The position numbers and the translations under genes are program-made. Shown here piece after piece: positions 51,091 to 59,534 of a stretch of DNA of 64,000 bases (position 1 is the stretch's first letter; every line of letters begins with the position of its first letter). Source of the DNA: an uncultured Collinsella sp. (GTDB lineage: Bacteria; Actinomycetota; Coriobacteriia; Coriobacteriales; Coriobacteriaceae); contig URBQ01000002.1 of assembly GCA_900546115.1 (NCBI GenBank), positions 1 to 64,000 of the forward strand. The letters are read 5' to 3'. The notes below the pieces were generated by a model. The model worked only from the letters and a program-made list of their open reading frames with translations, was not told where the DNA came from and did no database searches.

Positions 51091-53412
51091 ATGCCTAAAA
51101 CGCTTTTAGTATTTCCCCCAGGATGGAGTCCAGTGGGGCCGTATCTTGCCTTGCCTGTTTTGAAGTCATATCTTCAAGAGGTTGAACAATACAAAGTTGA
51201 CATTGTTGACTTAAACGTGGAATTTTACGATGACCTCCTATCTTTTAGACATGTCGAAGAGTGCTGTAAAAGGTATCGGGAATCAAAGGATTCGTTTAGT
51301 TCGAATGTTCAATTAACAATCGAGTTGATACAAAAGTCGGCACTTAATGTTGACGAGGCAAAAGATATTTTCAGATCGAAGAGATACTTTAATCTAAAAG
51401 AAAGACAATATGCTGAAAACATTTTTAGAAATGCACTCTATATCATAAATCACGTCTCATATGGAGTTAAATACACGTTCAACTCCATAGATCTGCCCTA
51501 TGATTATTATTCGACACCAGAAATAATGAAATCGCTTGCGGATACCTTGCATAATCCGTTTATTTCCTTCTATGAAACTGCCTTTCTTAAGCGTATTCAG
51601 AGGGAAAAATTCGAGTTTATTGGGATTTCGGTGAGCGGCTGTTTCCAATTGATTTCTGCAGTTACGTTAGCGAAACTGATTAAGGAAGAATGTCCATCTG
51701 TTAAACACGTCTCATTGGGCGGCAATTACATTACTCGTTTAGCAGATGACTGCATGAAAGAATGGCATCCCTTTTTTGAATACATTGATTCGATAATGAT
51801 GTATGACGGCGAAGAGCCGCTTGCACGTCTTCTTGAGGCTCTTGACTCTGGTGATGACAATCTCGACTGTGTTCCAAACCTTTGCCATGCTAAAGGTGGA
51901 AAGATATATAAAAACCATCGGATTGAGCAAACATTTATCAACGATACAGTTCCCGATTTCGATGGCTTCGCCCTTTCTAAATACTTCATGCCTGAGTTAA
52001 TATTGCCGGTTTATTCCTCTAGGCAGTGTTTTAATCATTGCGCCTTCTGCACCATTCCCGGTGCTACCGGTGGTTGTTACCGAAAGATGCCTATATCGAG
52101 AGTATTTGAAATAATGTGTCGGTTAAATGAAAAATACGGCACGAGAGTTTTCTCTTTTGTGGATGAAACATTCGAAGGCAAAAGAATGGAGCAACTCGCG
52201 GATGAAATAAACGCATCGGGAAAAACGTTTTTCTGGCATGGAGAAACGAGGTTCTCTCCAACCCTAAGTACAGAAGTTTTTAACAAGATATACCAAAGTG
52301 GATGTAGGCAGATTCAGTTTGGCCTCGAGTCATACAACCAAAGAGTTCTTGATCTAATGAAGAAGAACACGAGAGTTGATTGGATTGATCGCAATGTCCA
52401 TGATTGTCTCAATGCGGGTATTCCTGTTCATCTATTTTTTATGATTGGCTTTCCGACCGAAACTAAAGAAGAGGCTCTGAACACCTTAGCTTATACAGAG
52501 AATGTTTTGAATTATTCAAAACAGGTATGTGGTGTTCCATATTCCACGAGAGGATTTACGAATTTTGGTCTCGTTATGGGGTCGGATGTTTGGAATCATC
52601 CCGATAAGTATGGTGTCTCTGTAATGCCGAAGTCCCAATATGAGGATTTGCGCCTCGAAGTGGATTATGTTTCAGGCACTGGTTTAACTTTAAATGAAGC
52701 AAAATCCTTATCTGATGAGCATCATATTGATTTTTATATGCAAGAGGTCATAAACGGTAGCGACACAATTGACTTGCCCCAGCGGCTTCATATTTCAGAG
52801 GTGACCTGGATCCTAGATTCTATTCACGCTGTCAGGTATAAGGGACATTTGACCAAAGTAAAGCGACGGCTAACTAGTCTAAATCCAGCTGATCGAATCT
52901 GGCTGGATTCCAAGACCTCTGTCGTGCTCGTTGAGCCATTTGCCTACTTCTATAATTCTGAATACCATCATGTCTATGCTGTTTCCCAGTTGGTATACCT
53001 TAAGTTGGCCCGTTTATTGGAGGCCGATTGTAGCATTTCTCTTATTCTTGATCAGGGCGACCTCGAGCTGACAAGGGCGATAGAAGAACTGTTGCATTAT
53101 GGATTGCTGAATACAAATATCGATGCCGATTATGTAATGCACGATAACGGTTTTCAATTGGTTAAAAGTTCGTTTGTTAAAGAAGTCGGACGCTCAAAAG
53201 AGGGGTTAAGAGTACTGCTGAGTTGTGCCACCCATAGAATGTGTGCGGTTAATGATTTTTCGTTCGCTTTGCTTTCGTTGTTTGAAAAGCCGATTACTAA
53301 GAACGAGGTGCGCGACATTTTGAAAAAAGAGGGACTATCGACAAACGAGGAGCAATTAAACAAGTTGGTTGATAATTGCATGAAAGCAGATATACTACAA
53401 TTGATTAGATAG
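51091..53412 (+). CDS. Radical SAM protein with B12-binding-like N-terminus and two PqqD-like C-terminal domains
   Basis: A 773-residue enzyme. Residues 1-270 resemble a B12-binding Rossmann domain, but DxHxxG is not seen, so B12 binding is doubtful. The cluster motif CFNHCAFC is at 313-320, followed by a radical SAM barrel (IQFGLESYNQRVLDLMKK). The C-terminus holds two segments, about 611-690 and 706-773, that look like PqqD-type winged helices (for example VNDFSFALLSLFEK), which in peptide maturases bind the precursor leader. A 36-residue peptide gene follows 13 bases later. Confidence 0.78.
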   Translation: MPKTLLVFPPGWSPVGPYLALPVLKSYLQEVEQYKVDIVDLNVEFYDDLLSFRHVEECCKRYRESKDSFSSNVQLTIELIQKSALNVDEAKDIFRSKRYFNLKERQYAENIFRNALYIINHVSYGVKYTFNSIDLPYDYYSTPEIMKSLADTLHNPFISFYETAFLKRIQREKFEFIGISVSGCFQLISAVTLAKLIKEECPSVKHVSLGGNYITRLADDCMKEWHPFFEYIDSIMMYDGEEPLARLLEALDSGDDNLDCVPNLCHAKGGKIYKNHRIEQTFINDTVPDFDGFALSKYFMPELILPVYSSRQCFNHCAFCTIPGATGGCYRKMPISRVFEIMCRLNEKYGTRVFSFVDETFEGKRMEQLADEINASGKTFFWHGETRFSPTLSTEVFNKIYQSGCRQIQFGLESYNQRVLDLMKKNTRVDWIDRNVHDCLNAGIPVHLFFMIGFPTETKEEALNTLAYTENVLNYSKQVCGVPYSTRGFTNFGLVMGSDVWNHPDKYGVSVMPKSQYEDLRLEVDYVSGTGLTLNEAKSLSDEHHIDFYMQEVINGSDTIDLPQRLHISEVTWILDSIHAVRYKGHLTKVKRRLTSLNPADRIWLDSKTSVVLVEPFAYFYNSEYHHVYAVSQLVYLKLARLLEADCSISLILDQGDLELTRAIEELLHYGLLNTNIDADYVMHDNGFQLVKSSFVKEVGRSKEGLRVLLSCATHRMCAVNDFSFALLSLFEKPITKNEVRDILKKEGLSTNEEQLNKLVDNCMKADILQLIR

Positions 53413-53425
53413 AGGAGGTTTCTGC

Positions 53426-53536
53426 ATGGACGTTATTAACAAAGATCTCTTGGAGCAACTGAAAGAGTCTCAGGAAGAGGGCGTCGTGGTAGAAGTGTTC
53501 GACTTTGAGGACTACATGGATAAATTCTGCCATTAG
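53426..53536 (+). CDS. Candidate precursor peptide of the radical SAM operon
   Basis: A 36-codon ORF behind GAGGAGGTTTCTGC, the strongest ribosome binding site of the operon. The peptide is acidic: an amphipathic helix-like first half (DLLEQLKESQEEG), a VVVEV strand and the tail FEDYMDKFCH with one Cys and one His at the end. Position directly after the radical SAM gene and before a terminator is that of a modified-peptide precursor. It is too short for standard calling. The modified residues are unknown. Confidence 0.6.
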   Translation: MDVINKDLLEQLKESQEEGVVVEVFDFEDYMDKFCH

Positions 53537-53560
53537 TTTCGGAATTAACTTGCCTCGCTT

Positions 53561-53594
53561 AAAGGAGAAGTCGATTATCGATTTCTCCTTTTTT
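53561..53594 (+). terminator. Terminator of the radical SAM/peptide operon
   Basis: AAAGGAGAA pairs with TTCTCCTTT around a 12-base loop and ends in TTTTTT. Confidence 0.85.
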
Positions 53595-53724
53595 AATTAA
53601 AGATATTTTTGGAATACATGCTCTTAGCACAGGTTGGCGTCTCAGTAAACTGAGAGGTTGCTTTGGCTAGTTAGAGATATGTGAACGTCCGTTAGACTGA
53701 ATCTCAGGGTAGAAGGGGCCTCCA

Positions 53725-55725
53725 GTGTCCAGATCAACAAGGCAATGCTGCGTTTCGGCTAATAAGAACGATGGCTTTTTGCGTGTGGCGGCGGCGTCGC
53801 CGTGGATTCGCGTGGCCGATGTCGAGGGCAATGCCGAGGTTGCGCTGGCGGCTGTTCGCGAGGCTACCGAGCGCGGCGTTCGCGCGCTGGCGCTGCCCGA
53901 GCTTAACCTGACCGGCTATACCGCGGCCGACCTGTTCCATAACCGCACACTGCTGCATGCCTGCGAGGCGGCGCTTGAGTTTATCCTCGATGAAACCCGT
54001 GAGCTGCCGATCGTCTTTACCGTCGGCCTTCCCGTTGCGGTGGCCGAAAACATCTACAACTGCGCGGCCGTGTGCTGTGCGGGCGAGCTTTTGGGCCTTA
54101 CGGCTAAGAAATATTTGCCCAACTACGGTGAGTTTTATGAGCGCCGCTGGTTTGCTCCGGCGCCTGCGGATCCCGTGTGGGTTGAATTTGCCGGTCAGGG
54201 TCCGGTCCCGCTGGGTTCGGGGCTTGTCTACCGTTGCTGTGACGAGGGCGCCGAGGACCTGGTGCTGGGCGTTGAGGTCTGCGAGGACCTGTGGGTGCCG
54301 GCGCCCCCTTCGACCGAGATGGCGCTTGCCGGTGCGACGGTGATTCTCAACCCGTCGGCTTCGGACGAGATTATCGGTAAGGCAGACTATCGCCGCAGCC
54401 TCATCTCCAATCAGAGTGCGCGCCTGTACTGTGCCTATGCGTATGCAGACGCGAGCGAGGGCGAGTCCACGACCGATATGGTCTTTGCGGGCGAGAACCT
54501 CGTCTACGAAAACGGCTCCAAGCTCGCCGCGACCAAGCTGCTTACCTGCGACATGGCCATCGCCGACGTCGATCTTGACCGCCTAGTTGCCGAGCGCCGT
54601 CGTTCGACGACGTGGACGCGCGCGGACGATGCGCCGGAGGCCACGGCCGTTGAGTTTTCGTTTGAGGGCGTGTTGGCCGAAGAGCCTGTCCTGCGCGATG
54701 CCTGCGATATCGACCGCGTTTTCCCGCGCGCGCCCTTTGTACCGGCCGACCATGGTGACCTGGCCGAGCGTTGCGAGACCATCCTCGACCTGCAGACCGC
54801 GGGCCTCAAGACCCGTCTTGCCCATACGGGTACCAAGGCGGCTGTCATCGGTCTTTCAGGCGGTCTGGACTCCACGCTGGCGCTGCTTGTGACCGTGCGT
54901 GCCTTCGATGCGCTGGGGCTGCCGCGCACGGGTATCACGGCGGTTTCCATGCCTGGCTTTGGCACGACGCATCGCACTAAGTCGAATGCCGAGTCGCTCG
55001 CTCGCGACCTGGGCGTGAGCTTCCGCGAGGTTTCGATCCACGCGGCTGTGGAGCAGCACTTCAAGGACATTGAGCACGATCCGACCGTGCAGGACGTGAC
55101 CTACGAGAACAGCCAGGCCCGCGAGCGTACGCAGATTCTGATGGATCTGGCCAACCAGGCTGGCGGTTTTGTCATCGGCACGGGCGACCTGTCGGAGCTG
55201 GCGCTCGGCTGGGCTACCTATAACGGCGACCACATGAGCATGTACGCCGTCAACGCGAGCGTGCCCAAGACGCTTGTGCGCCATCTGGTGCGCTATGCGG
55301 CCGATGTCTTTGGCGGGCGTATTGCCGAGGTCTTGCTCGATATCCTCGATACGCCGGTGTCCCCCGAGCTCCTGCCGCCCACGGGCGACGGCGAGATTGC
55401 GCAGAAGACTGAGGACCTGGTGGGCCCGTACGAGCTGCACGACTACTTCCTCTACTACCTGCTGCGTTTTGGCTTTGAGCCGGGCAAGATCTACCGCATG
55501 GCGCTCAAGAGCTTCGAGGGCGTCTACGACGTCAAGACCATTCACACGTGGCTACGCACGTTCTACCGTCGCTTCTTTGCCCAGCAGTTTAAGCGCAGCT
55601 GCCTGCCCGATGGCCCCAAGGTGGGCTCGGTCACGCTCAGCCCGCGCGGCGATTGGCGCATGCCGAGTGACGCCAGCTCGCGCCTGTGGCTCGCCCAGAT
55701 TGACGCGCTCAATCCGATGGACTAA
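53725..55725 (+). CDS. nadE: Glutamine-dependent NAD+ synthetase
   Basis: A 666-residue two-domain enzyme that amidates deamido-NAD. The N-terminal nitrilase-type glutaminase has the Glu-Lys-Cys triad in LPELNLTGY, AKKYLPNYGEFYE and GVEVCEDLW. The C-terminal synthetase has the P-loop IGLSGGLDSTLALL and GTGDLSELALGW. The GTG at 53725 follows AGAAGGGG. GC returns to the host level here. Confidence 0.95.
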   Translation: MSRSTRQCCVSANKNDGFLRVAAASPWIRVADVEGNAEVALAAVREATERGVRALALPELNLTGYTAADLFHNRTLLHACEAALEFILDETRELPIVFTVGLPVAVAENIYNCAAVCCAGELLGLTAKKYLPNYGEFYERRWFAPAPADPVWVEFAGQGPVPLGSGLVYRCCDEGAEDLVLGVEVCEDLWVPAPPSTEMALAGATVILNPSASDEIIGKADYRRSLISNQSARLYCAYAYADASEGESTTDMVFAGENLVYENGSKLAATKLLTCDMAIADVDLDRLVAERRRSTTWTRADDAPEATAVEFSFEGVLAEEPVLRDACDIDRVFPRAPFVPADHGDLAERCETILDLQTAGLKTRLAHTGTKAAVIGLSGGLDSTLALLVTVRAFDALGLPRTGITAVSMPGFGTTHRTKSNAESLARDLGVSFREVSIHAAVEQHFKDIEHDPTVQDVTYENSQARERTQILMDLANQAGGFVIGTGDLSELALGWATYNGDHMSMYAVNASVPKTLVRHLVRYAADVFGGRIAEVLLDILDTPVSPELLPPTGDGEIAQKTEDLVGPYELHDYFLYYLLRFGFEPGKIYRMALKSFEGVYDVKTIHTWLRTFYRRFFAQQFKRSCLPDGPKVGSVTLSPRGDWRMPSDASSRLWLAQIDALNPMD

Positions 55726-55792
55726 GGTTGCCAAATTGAACCAAAACAGCGGGTGCAAGCGTTACACTTTTGCAATCTGATGGCCCGTATCG

Positions 55793-55823
55793 CGCGGCGC
55801 TCTTGTCGGAGCGCCGCGTTTTT
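55793..55823 (+). terminator. nadE terminator
   Basis: CGCGGCGCT pairs perfectly with AGCGCCGCG around an eight-base loop, followed by TTTTT. It lies just before the aminotransferase gene. Confidence 0.82.
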
Positions 55824-55842
55824 CATATCGAAAGGTGGCACC

Positions 55843-57006
55843 ATGCAGGCATCGCAGCGTCTCGACCGCTTTGGCGCGGAGGTCTTCGCCTCGCTCAACA
55901 ACAAACTGCTTGCGCTGAAGGCTCAGGGCAAGACCATTTACAACATGAGCGTGGGCACGCCCGACTTTAAGCCGTACGACCACGTGGTCGAGGCGCTCAC
56001 GCAAGCGGCCCAGGACCCCGAGATGTGGAAGTATGCCCTGCGCGACCTGCCCGAACTCAAGCAAGCCGTGTGCGATTACTATGAGCGCCGCTTTGGCGTT
56101 TCGGGCATTACGCCGTCTATGGTGCAGTCGTGCAACGGCACGCAGGAGGGCGTGGGCCATTTGGGCCTGGCCCTGCTCGATCCGGGTGACACCATTTTGG
56201 TTCCCGATCCGTGCTACCCGGTCTTTGAGGCGGGCGCCAAGATTGCCGATGCCAAGCTCGAGTACTATCCGTTGGTCGCCGAGCATAATTACCTGCCCTA
56301 TGTGGCGGGCATCGATCCCGAGGTGGCCGATCGTGCCAAGTATATGATCGTGTCGTTGCCCGCCAACCCGGTCGGCTCGGTGGGCACGCCCGAGGTCTAC
56401 GAGGAGATCATCGCTTTCGCCCGCGAGCACGACCTGCTCATCGTCCATGACAACGCGTACTCCGACATCGTGTTCGACGGCGAGCCGGGCGGAAGCTTCT
56501 TGCAGTATCCTGGTGCGCTTGAGGTGGGCGTGGAGTTCTTCTCGCTTTCCAAGTCGTTTAACGTTACCGGTGCGCGTATCGGCTTTTTGGTCGGCCGCGA
56601 GGACGTGGTCTCTGCCTTTGCCAAGCTGCGCGGCCAGATCGACTTTGGTATGTTCTTCCCGATCCAGAAGGCTGCTATCGCCTGCCTGAACGGTCCGCGC
56701 GATGAGGTCGAGGCGCAGCGTCTGAAGTACCAGGAGCGCCGCGATGCCCTGTGCGACGGTCTTGAGGGCTTGGGCTGGGAGCGTCCCAACGCGCATGGCT
56801 CTATGTTTGTGTGGGCCAAGCTTCCCGGTGGTCGCACCGATTCCATGGCGTTTTGCGAGGAGCTTATGGAGAAGGCCGGCGTTGTGGTGACGCCGGGCGC
56901 GAGCTTTGGTCCTTCGGGTGAGGGGCATGTGCGCATGGCGCTGGTCCTGCCGCCCGATCAGATCGCTTTGGCTGTCGAGGCCATTCGCGAGGCGGGCCTG
57001 TATTAG
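55843..57006 (+). CDS. Class I/II aminotransferase
   Basis: A 387-residue PLP aminotransferase of fold type I. The PLP lysine lies in FFSLSKSFNVTGARIGF; LPANPVGSVGT and HDNAYSDIVFDG are the other active-site strands. It resembles LL-diaminopimelate and N-acetyl-LL-diaminopimelate aminotransferases. A role after DapH in lysine synthesis is possible, since dapH lies 4 kb downstream. The ATG at 55843 follows AAAGGTGGCACC. Confidence 0.85.
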   Translation: MQASQRLDRFGAEVFASLNNKLLALKAQGKTIYNMSVGTPDFKPYDHVVEALTQAAQDPEMWKYALRDLPELKQAVCDYYERRFGVSGITPSMVQSCNGTQEGVGHLGLALLDPGDTILVPDPCYPVFEAGAKIADAKLEYYPLVAEHNYLPYVAGIDPEVADRAKYMIVSLPANPVGSVGTPEVYEEIIAFAREHDLLIVHDNAYSDIVFDGEPGGSFLQYPGALEVGVEFFSLSKSFNVTGARIGFLVGREDVVSAFAKLRGQIDFGMFFPIQKAAIACLNGPRDEVEAQRLKYQERRDALCDGLEGLGWERPNAHGSMFVWAKLPGGRTDSMAFCEELMEKAGVVVTPGASFGPSGEGHVRMALVLPPDQIALAVEAIREAGLY

Positions 57007-57149
57007 AAAGCTATTCCGCTCGTCAATAGCTCGAAACCGATTTCGTGCAGTTATTTTACGAATCCTGCAAACAATTTCGGTAAACGGTCGATTTTTGGCT
57101 GCGAATAGGAGCATAATCAAAGTCCCGATTGGATGTATTGGGATTACGG

Positions 57150-57184
57150 CAAGCCGCTCGGGTCGTTCCCGGGCGGCTTGTTTG
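57150..57184 (+). terminator. Hairpin in the ldh leader
   Basis: CAAGCCGC-TCGGG pairs with CCCGG-GCGGCTTG and is followed by TTTGTGG, 23 bases before the ldh start. It could end the aminotransferase transcript or attenuate ldh. Confidence 0.6.
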
Positions 57185-57206
57185 TGGAGAGAGATGGGAG
57201 TTTCTA

Positions 57207-58157
57207 ATGGTTAACGAGAAGAAGGTCGCTATTGTCGGCTGCGGTTTCGTTGGTTCGTCTTCGGCGTTCGCGCTGATGCAGAGTGGTCTGTTCTCCGAGA
57301 TGGTCCTCATCGACGTGGACAAGAACCGCGCCGAGGGTGAGGCCCTGGATATCGCGCACGGCATGACGTTTGCCGAGCCGATGAAGATCTACGCCGGCGA
57401 TTATTCCGATGTCGCCGACGCCGCCATGATCGTCGTCACCGCTGGCGCTGCCCAGAAGCCCGGTGAGACTCGCCTGGACCTGGTCAACAAGAACGTCAAC
57501 ATCTTTAAGTCCATCATTCCCGAAATTAAGAAGTCTGGCTTCGACGGCATTCTGCTCATTGTCTCCAACCCGGTCGATGTTCTGACCTATGCCGCCATCA
57601 AGATGTCCGGCCTGCCCGAGGGCCATGTCATCGGCTCCGGCACCGTGCTCGACACTGGCCGTCTGCAGCAGATGCTTGGTGCCCACGTCGAGGTTGACCC
57701 GCGCGATGTCCAGGCCTATGTCATGGGTGAGCACGGCGACTCTGAGTTTGTCGCTTGGTCCAGCGCCCAGGTTGCCGGCGTGCCGCTGAACACTTTCTGC
57801 GAGCTTCACGGTCATCTGGAGCATGAGGCTGCCGAGAAGCGCATCGCCGAGGACGTCAAGAACTCCGCCTACACCATCATCGAGAAGAAGCACGCCACCT
57901 ACTATGGCGTCGCCATGGCCGTCAAGCGCATCTGCACCGCCGTCATGCGCGATGAGCAGACCGTTCTGCCCGTCTCCTCGCTCATGGTGGGCGAGTATGG
58001 CCTGTCCGATCTTGCCATCTCCATGCCGACGGTCGTTGGCCGCGACGGCGTCGTCTGTCGCGTCCCCGTGCCGCTGAACGATGACGAGCAACATGAGCTC
58101 ACCGCCTCCGCCAAGGCCCTCAAGGATATCATCGACAGCGTCGACTTCTCCTGCTAA
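57207..58157 (+). CDS. ldh: L-lactate dehydrogenase
   Basis: A 316-residue NAD-dependent enzyme reducing pyruvate to L-lactate. The nucleotide motif is KVAIVGCGFVGSSSAF; the active-site loop has TAGAAQKPGETRLDL with the substrate Arg, and the catalytic His is in VMGEHGDSEF. The Gln in AAQKPGE marks lactate rather than malate dehydrogenase. The ATG follows GAGATGGGAGTTTCT. Expected to serve fermentative redox balance. Confidence 0.94.
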   Translation: MVNEKKVAIVGCGFVGSSSAFALMQSGLFSEMVLIDVDKNRAEGEALDIAHGMTFAEPMKIYAGDYSDVADAAMIVVTAGAAQKPGETRLDLVNKNVNIFKSIIPEIKKSGFDGILLIVSNPVDVLTYAAIKMSGLPEGHVIGSGTVLDTGRLQQMLGAHVEVDPRDVQAYVMGEHGDSEFVAWSSAQVAGVPLNTFCELHGHLEHEAAEKRIAEDVKNSAYTIIEKKHATYYGVAMAVKRICTAVMRDEQTVLPVSSLMVGEYGLSDLAISMPTVVGRDGVVCRVPVPLNDDEQHELTASAKALKDIIDSVDFSC

Positions 58158-58189
58158 ATCAAGCTCGCTAGAGCGAAAAGCTACAATGA

Positions 58190-58224
58190 AGGCGTCCGGG
58201 TCCACACGGCCCGGGCGCCTTTTT
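58190..58224 (+). terminator. ldh terminator
   Basis: AGGCGTCCGGG pairs with CCCGGGCGCCT around a nine-base loop with one mismatch, followed by TTTT. Confidence 0.85.
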
Positions 58225-58254
58225 GGTGCAAAGTAACCTGACCCCAATGCACCA
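58224..58254. repeat. Hairpin repeat, copy 1
   Basis: TGGTGCA and TGCACCA flank a 17-base spacer with AACCTGACCCC. The same unit recurs at 59435-59469, with three spacer differences. The pair brackets the DUF2974 gene. Confidence 0.75.
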
Positions 58255-58271
58255 TAGTTGACGGGAGGGCC

Positions 58272-59432
58272 ATGTCGGATTCGCCTAATTTTTTGACCTA
58301 TGCCCAGACGGCGTTTGACCCGTTTGAGGAACGGCCGTTCTGCGCGGTGGATAGCCTCGTCTTTGCGTGGTTGTCCTATTTGCGTTTGCCGGGTGATATG
58401 GCGGAGCTGACGAACTGGCAGGGCCTAGACGTACGCGAGCTGCTGCGTGCCGAGTGCTACCGGGACATGATTGACGACTTGTGGGACCCGGAGGGGAGCA
58501 AGGCCTTGCTGGAGGCCGTGGCAGCAAGTCCTCGCTACCGTGGCGTGCACGTTTGCGGCTATCGTGCCGTGAGCGATGTGGTGGCGACAGAGCAGTTTGC
58601 AGCCATGGCGTTCCGGTTTCCGGCGGGGTTTAGCTATCTTTCCTTCCGGGGGACCGACAGCACGATTGTGGGCTGGAAAGAGGACTTTAACATGGCGTTC
58701 CGGTATCCTGTGCCGGCCCAGGAATCCGCGGCGCGTTATGTGGACGAGGCGGCGGATGCGATTGACGGGCCGCTTTTGTGCGGAGGTCATTCCAAGGGTG
58801 GAAACCTTGCGGTGTACGGTGCGGCGATGTGCTCCGATGTCGCCCGTGCGCGAATCGAACAGGCGTATTCCCATGATGGTCCGGGTTTCGTCGAGGAGTT
58901 TCTGAACGGCAACGCCTTTGCCGATCTTTCCGGTCGAATCGACAAGACGCTACCTCGGTCGTCGATCTTTGGCATGATGTTCGAGACGCAGGAGGACTAT
59001 GCCATCGTTGAGAGCACCGAGTTCAGCCTGCTGCAGCACAATCCCTTTAGCTGGGTGGTTGATGGTCGCGACTTCGTGTACTGTGAGCGCCTGTCCGCCG
59101 GTGCTCGATACGTTGATGGCTCCATTCGCGAGATGCTGCTTGCAGTTTCGCCTAGCGAGCGCGAGCGTTTTGTAGATGCGTTGTTCTCCGTGTTTGAGGC
59201 TACGGGTGCTGAGCGGTTTGCGGATATCGCTGGGAATCTGCGCGAGAGCCTGCCCGTGATGCTCCAGGCTGCGCAAGGGTTTGACAAGGATACGCGACGC
59301 TTTGTCTCGCAGACCATCGTGGCAATTCTTAAGTGTGCGCTGCTGCCCAAACGTCCCGAGTTCAGCGTGCCTTCTAGTGGTAAGAGCCTGGCAGAACAGC
59401 TCGAGGTATGGCAGTCCGAGCTCCTGCGCTAG
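58272..59432 (+). CDS. DUF2974-family alpha/beta hydrolase
   Basis: A 386-residue protein of the DUF2974 (Mbeg1-like) lipase-type family. The nucleophile elbow is GGHSKGGNLAVYGA with Ser as nucleophile; the preceding FSYLSFRGTDSTIVGWKEDFNM block (read in parts) resembles class 3 lipases. No signal peptide is found. Possible intracellular esterase or lipase. The ATG follows ACGGGAGGGCC. It lies between two copies of a hairpin repeat. Confidence 0.85.
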   Translation: MSDSPNFLTYAQTAFDPFEERPFCAVDSLVFAWLSYLRLPGDMAELTNWQGLDVRELLRAECYRDMIDDLWDPEGSKALLEAVAASPRYRGVHVCGYRAVSDVVATEQFAAMAFRFPAGFSYLSFRGTDSTIVGWKEDFNMAFRYPVPAQESAARYVDEAADAIDGPLLCGGHSKGGNLAVYGAAMCSDVARARIEQAYSHDGPGFVEEFLNGNAFADLSGRIDKTLPRSSIFGMMFETQEDYAIVESTEFSLLQHNPFSWVVDGRDFVYCERLSAGARYVDGSIREMLLAVSPSERERFVDALFSVFEATGAERFADIAGNLRESLPVMLQAAQGFDKDTRRFVSQTIVAILKCALLPKRPEFSVPSSGKSLAEQLEVWQSELLR

Positions 59433-59434
59433 CC

Positions 59435-59469
59435 ATTGGTGCAAAGCAACCTGTCCCCGATGCACCAAT
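59435..59469. repeat. Hairpin repeat, copy 2
   Basis: ATTGGTGCA and TGCACCAAT (9-bp arms) flank a 17-base spacer with AACCTGTCCCC. It begins 2 bases after the DUF2974 stop and is in the same orientation as copy 1. Confidence 0.75.
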
Positions 59470-59534
59470 CTTCGATGCGCCTGGGGCGGGCTCGACCGCT
59501 ATACTGGTTCGTGCTCAATTCAATCTAGAACGGA

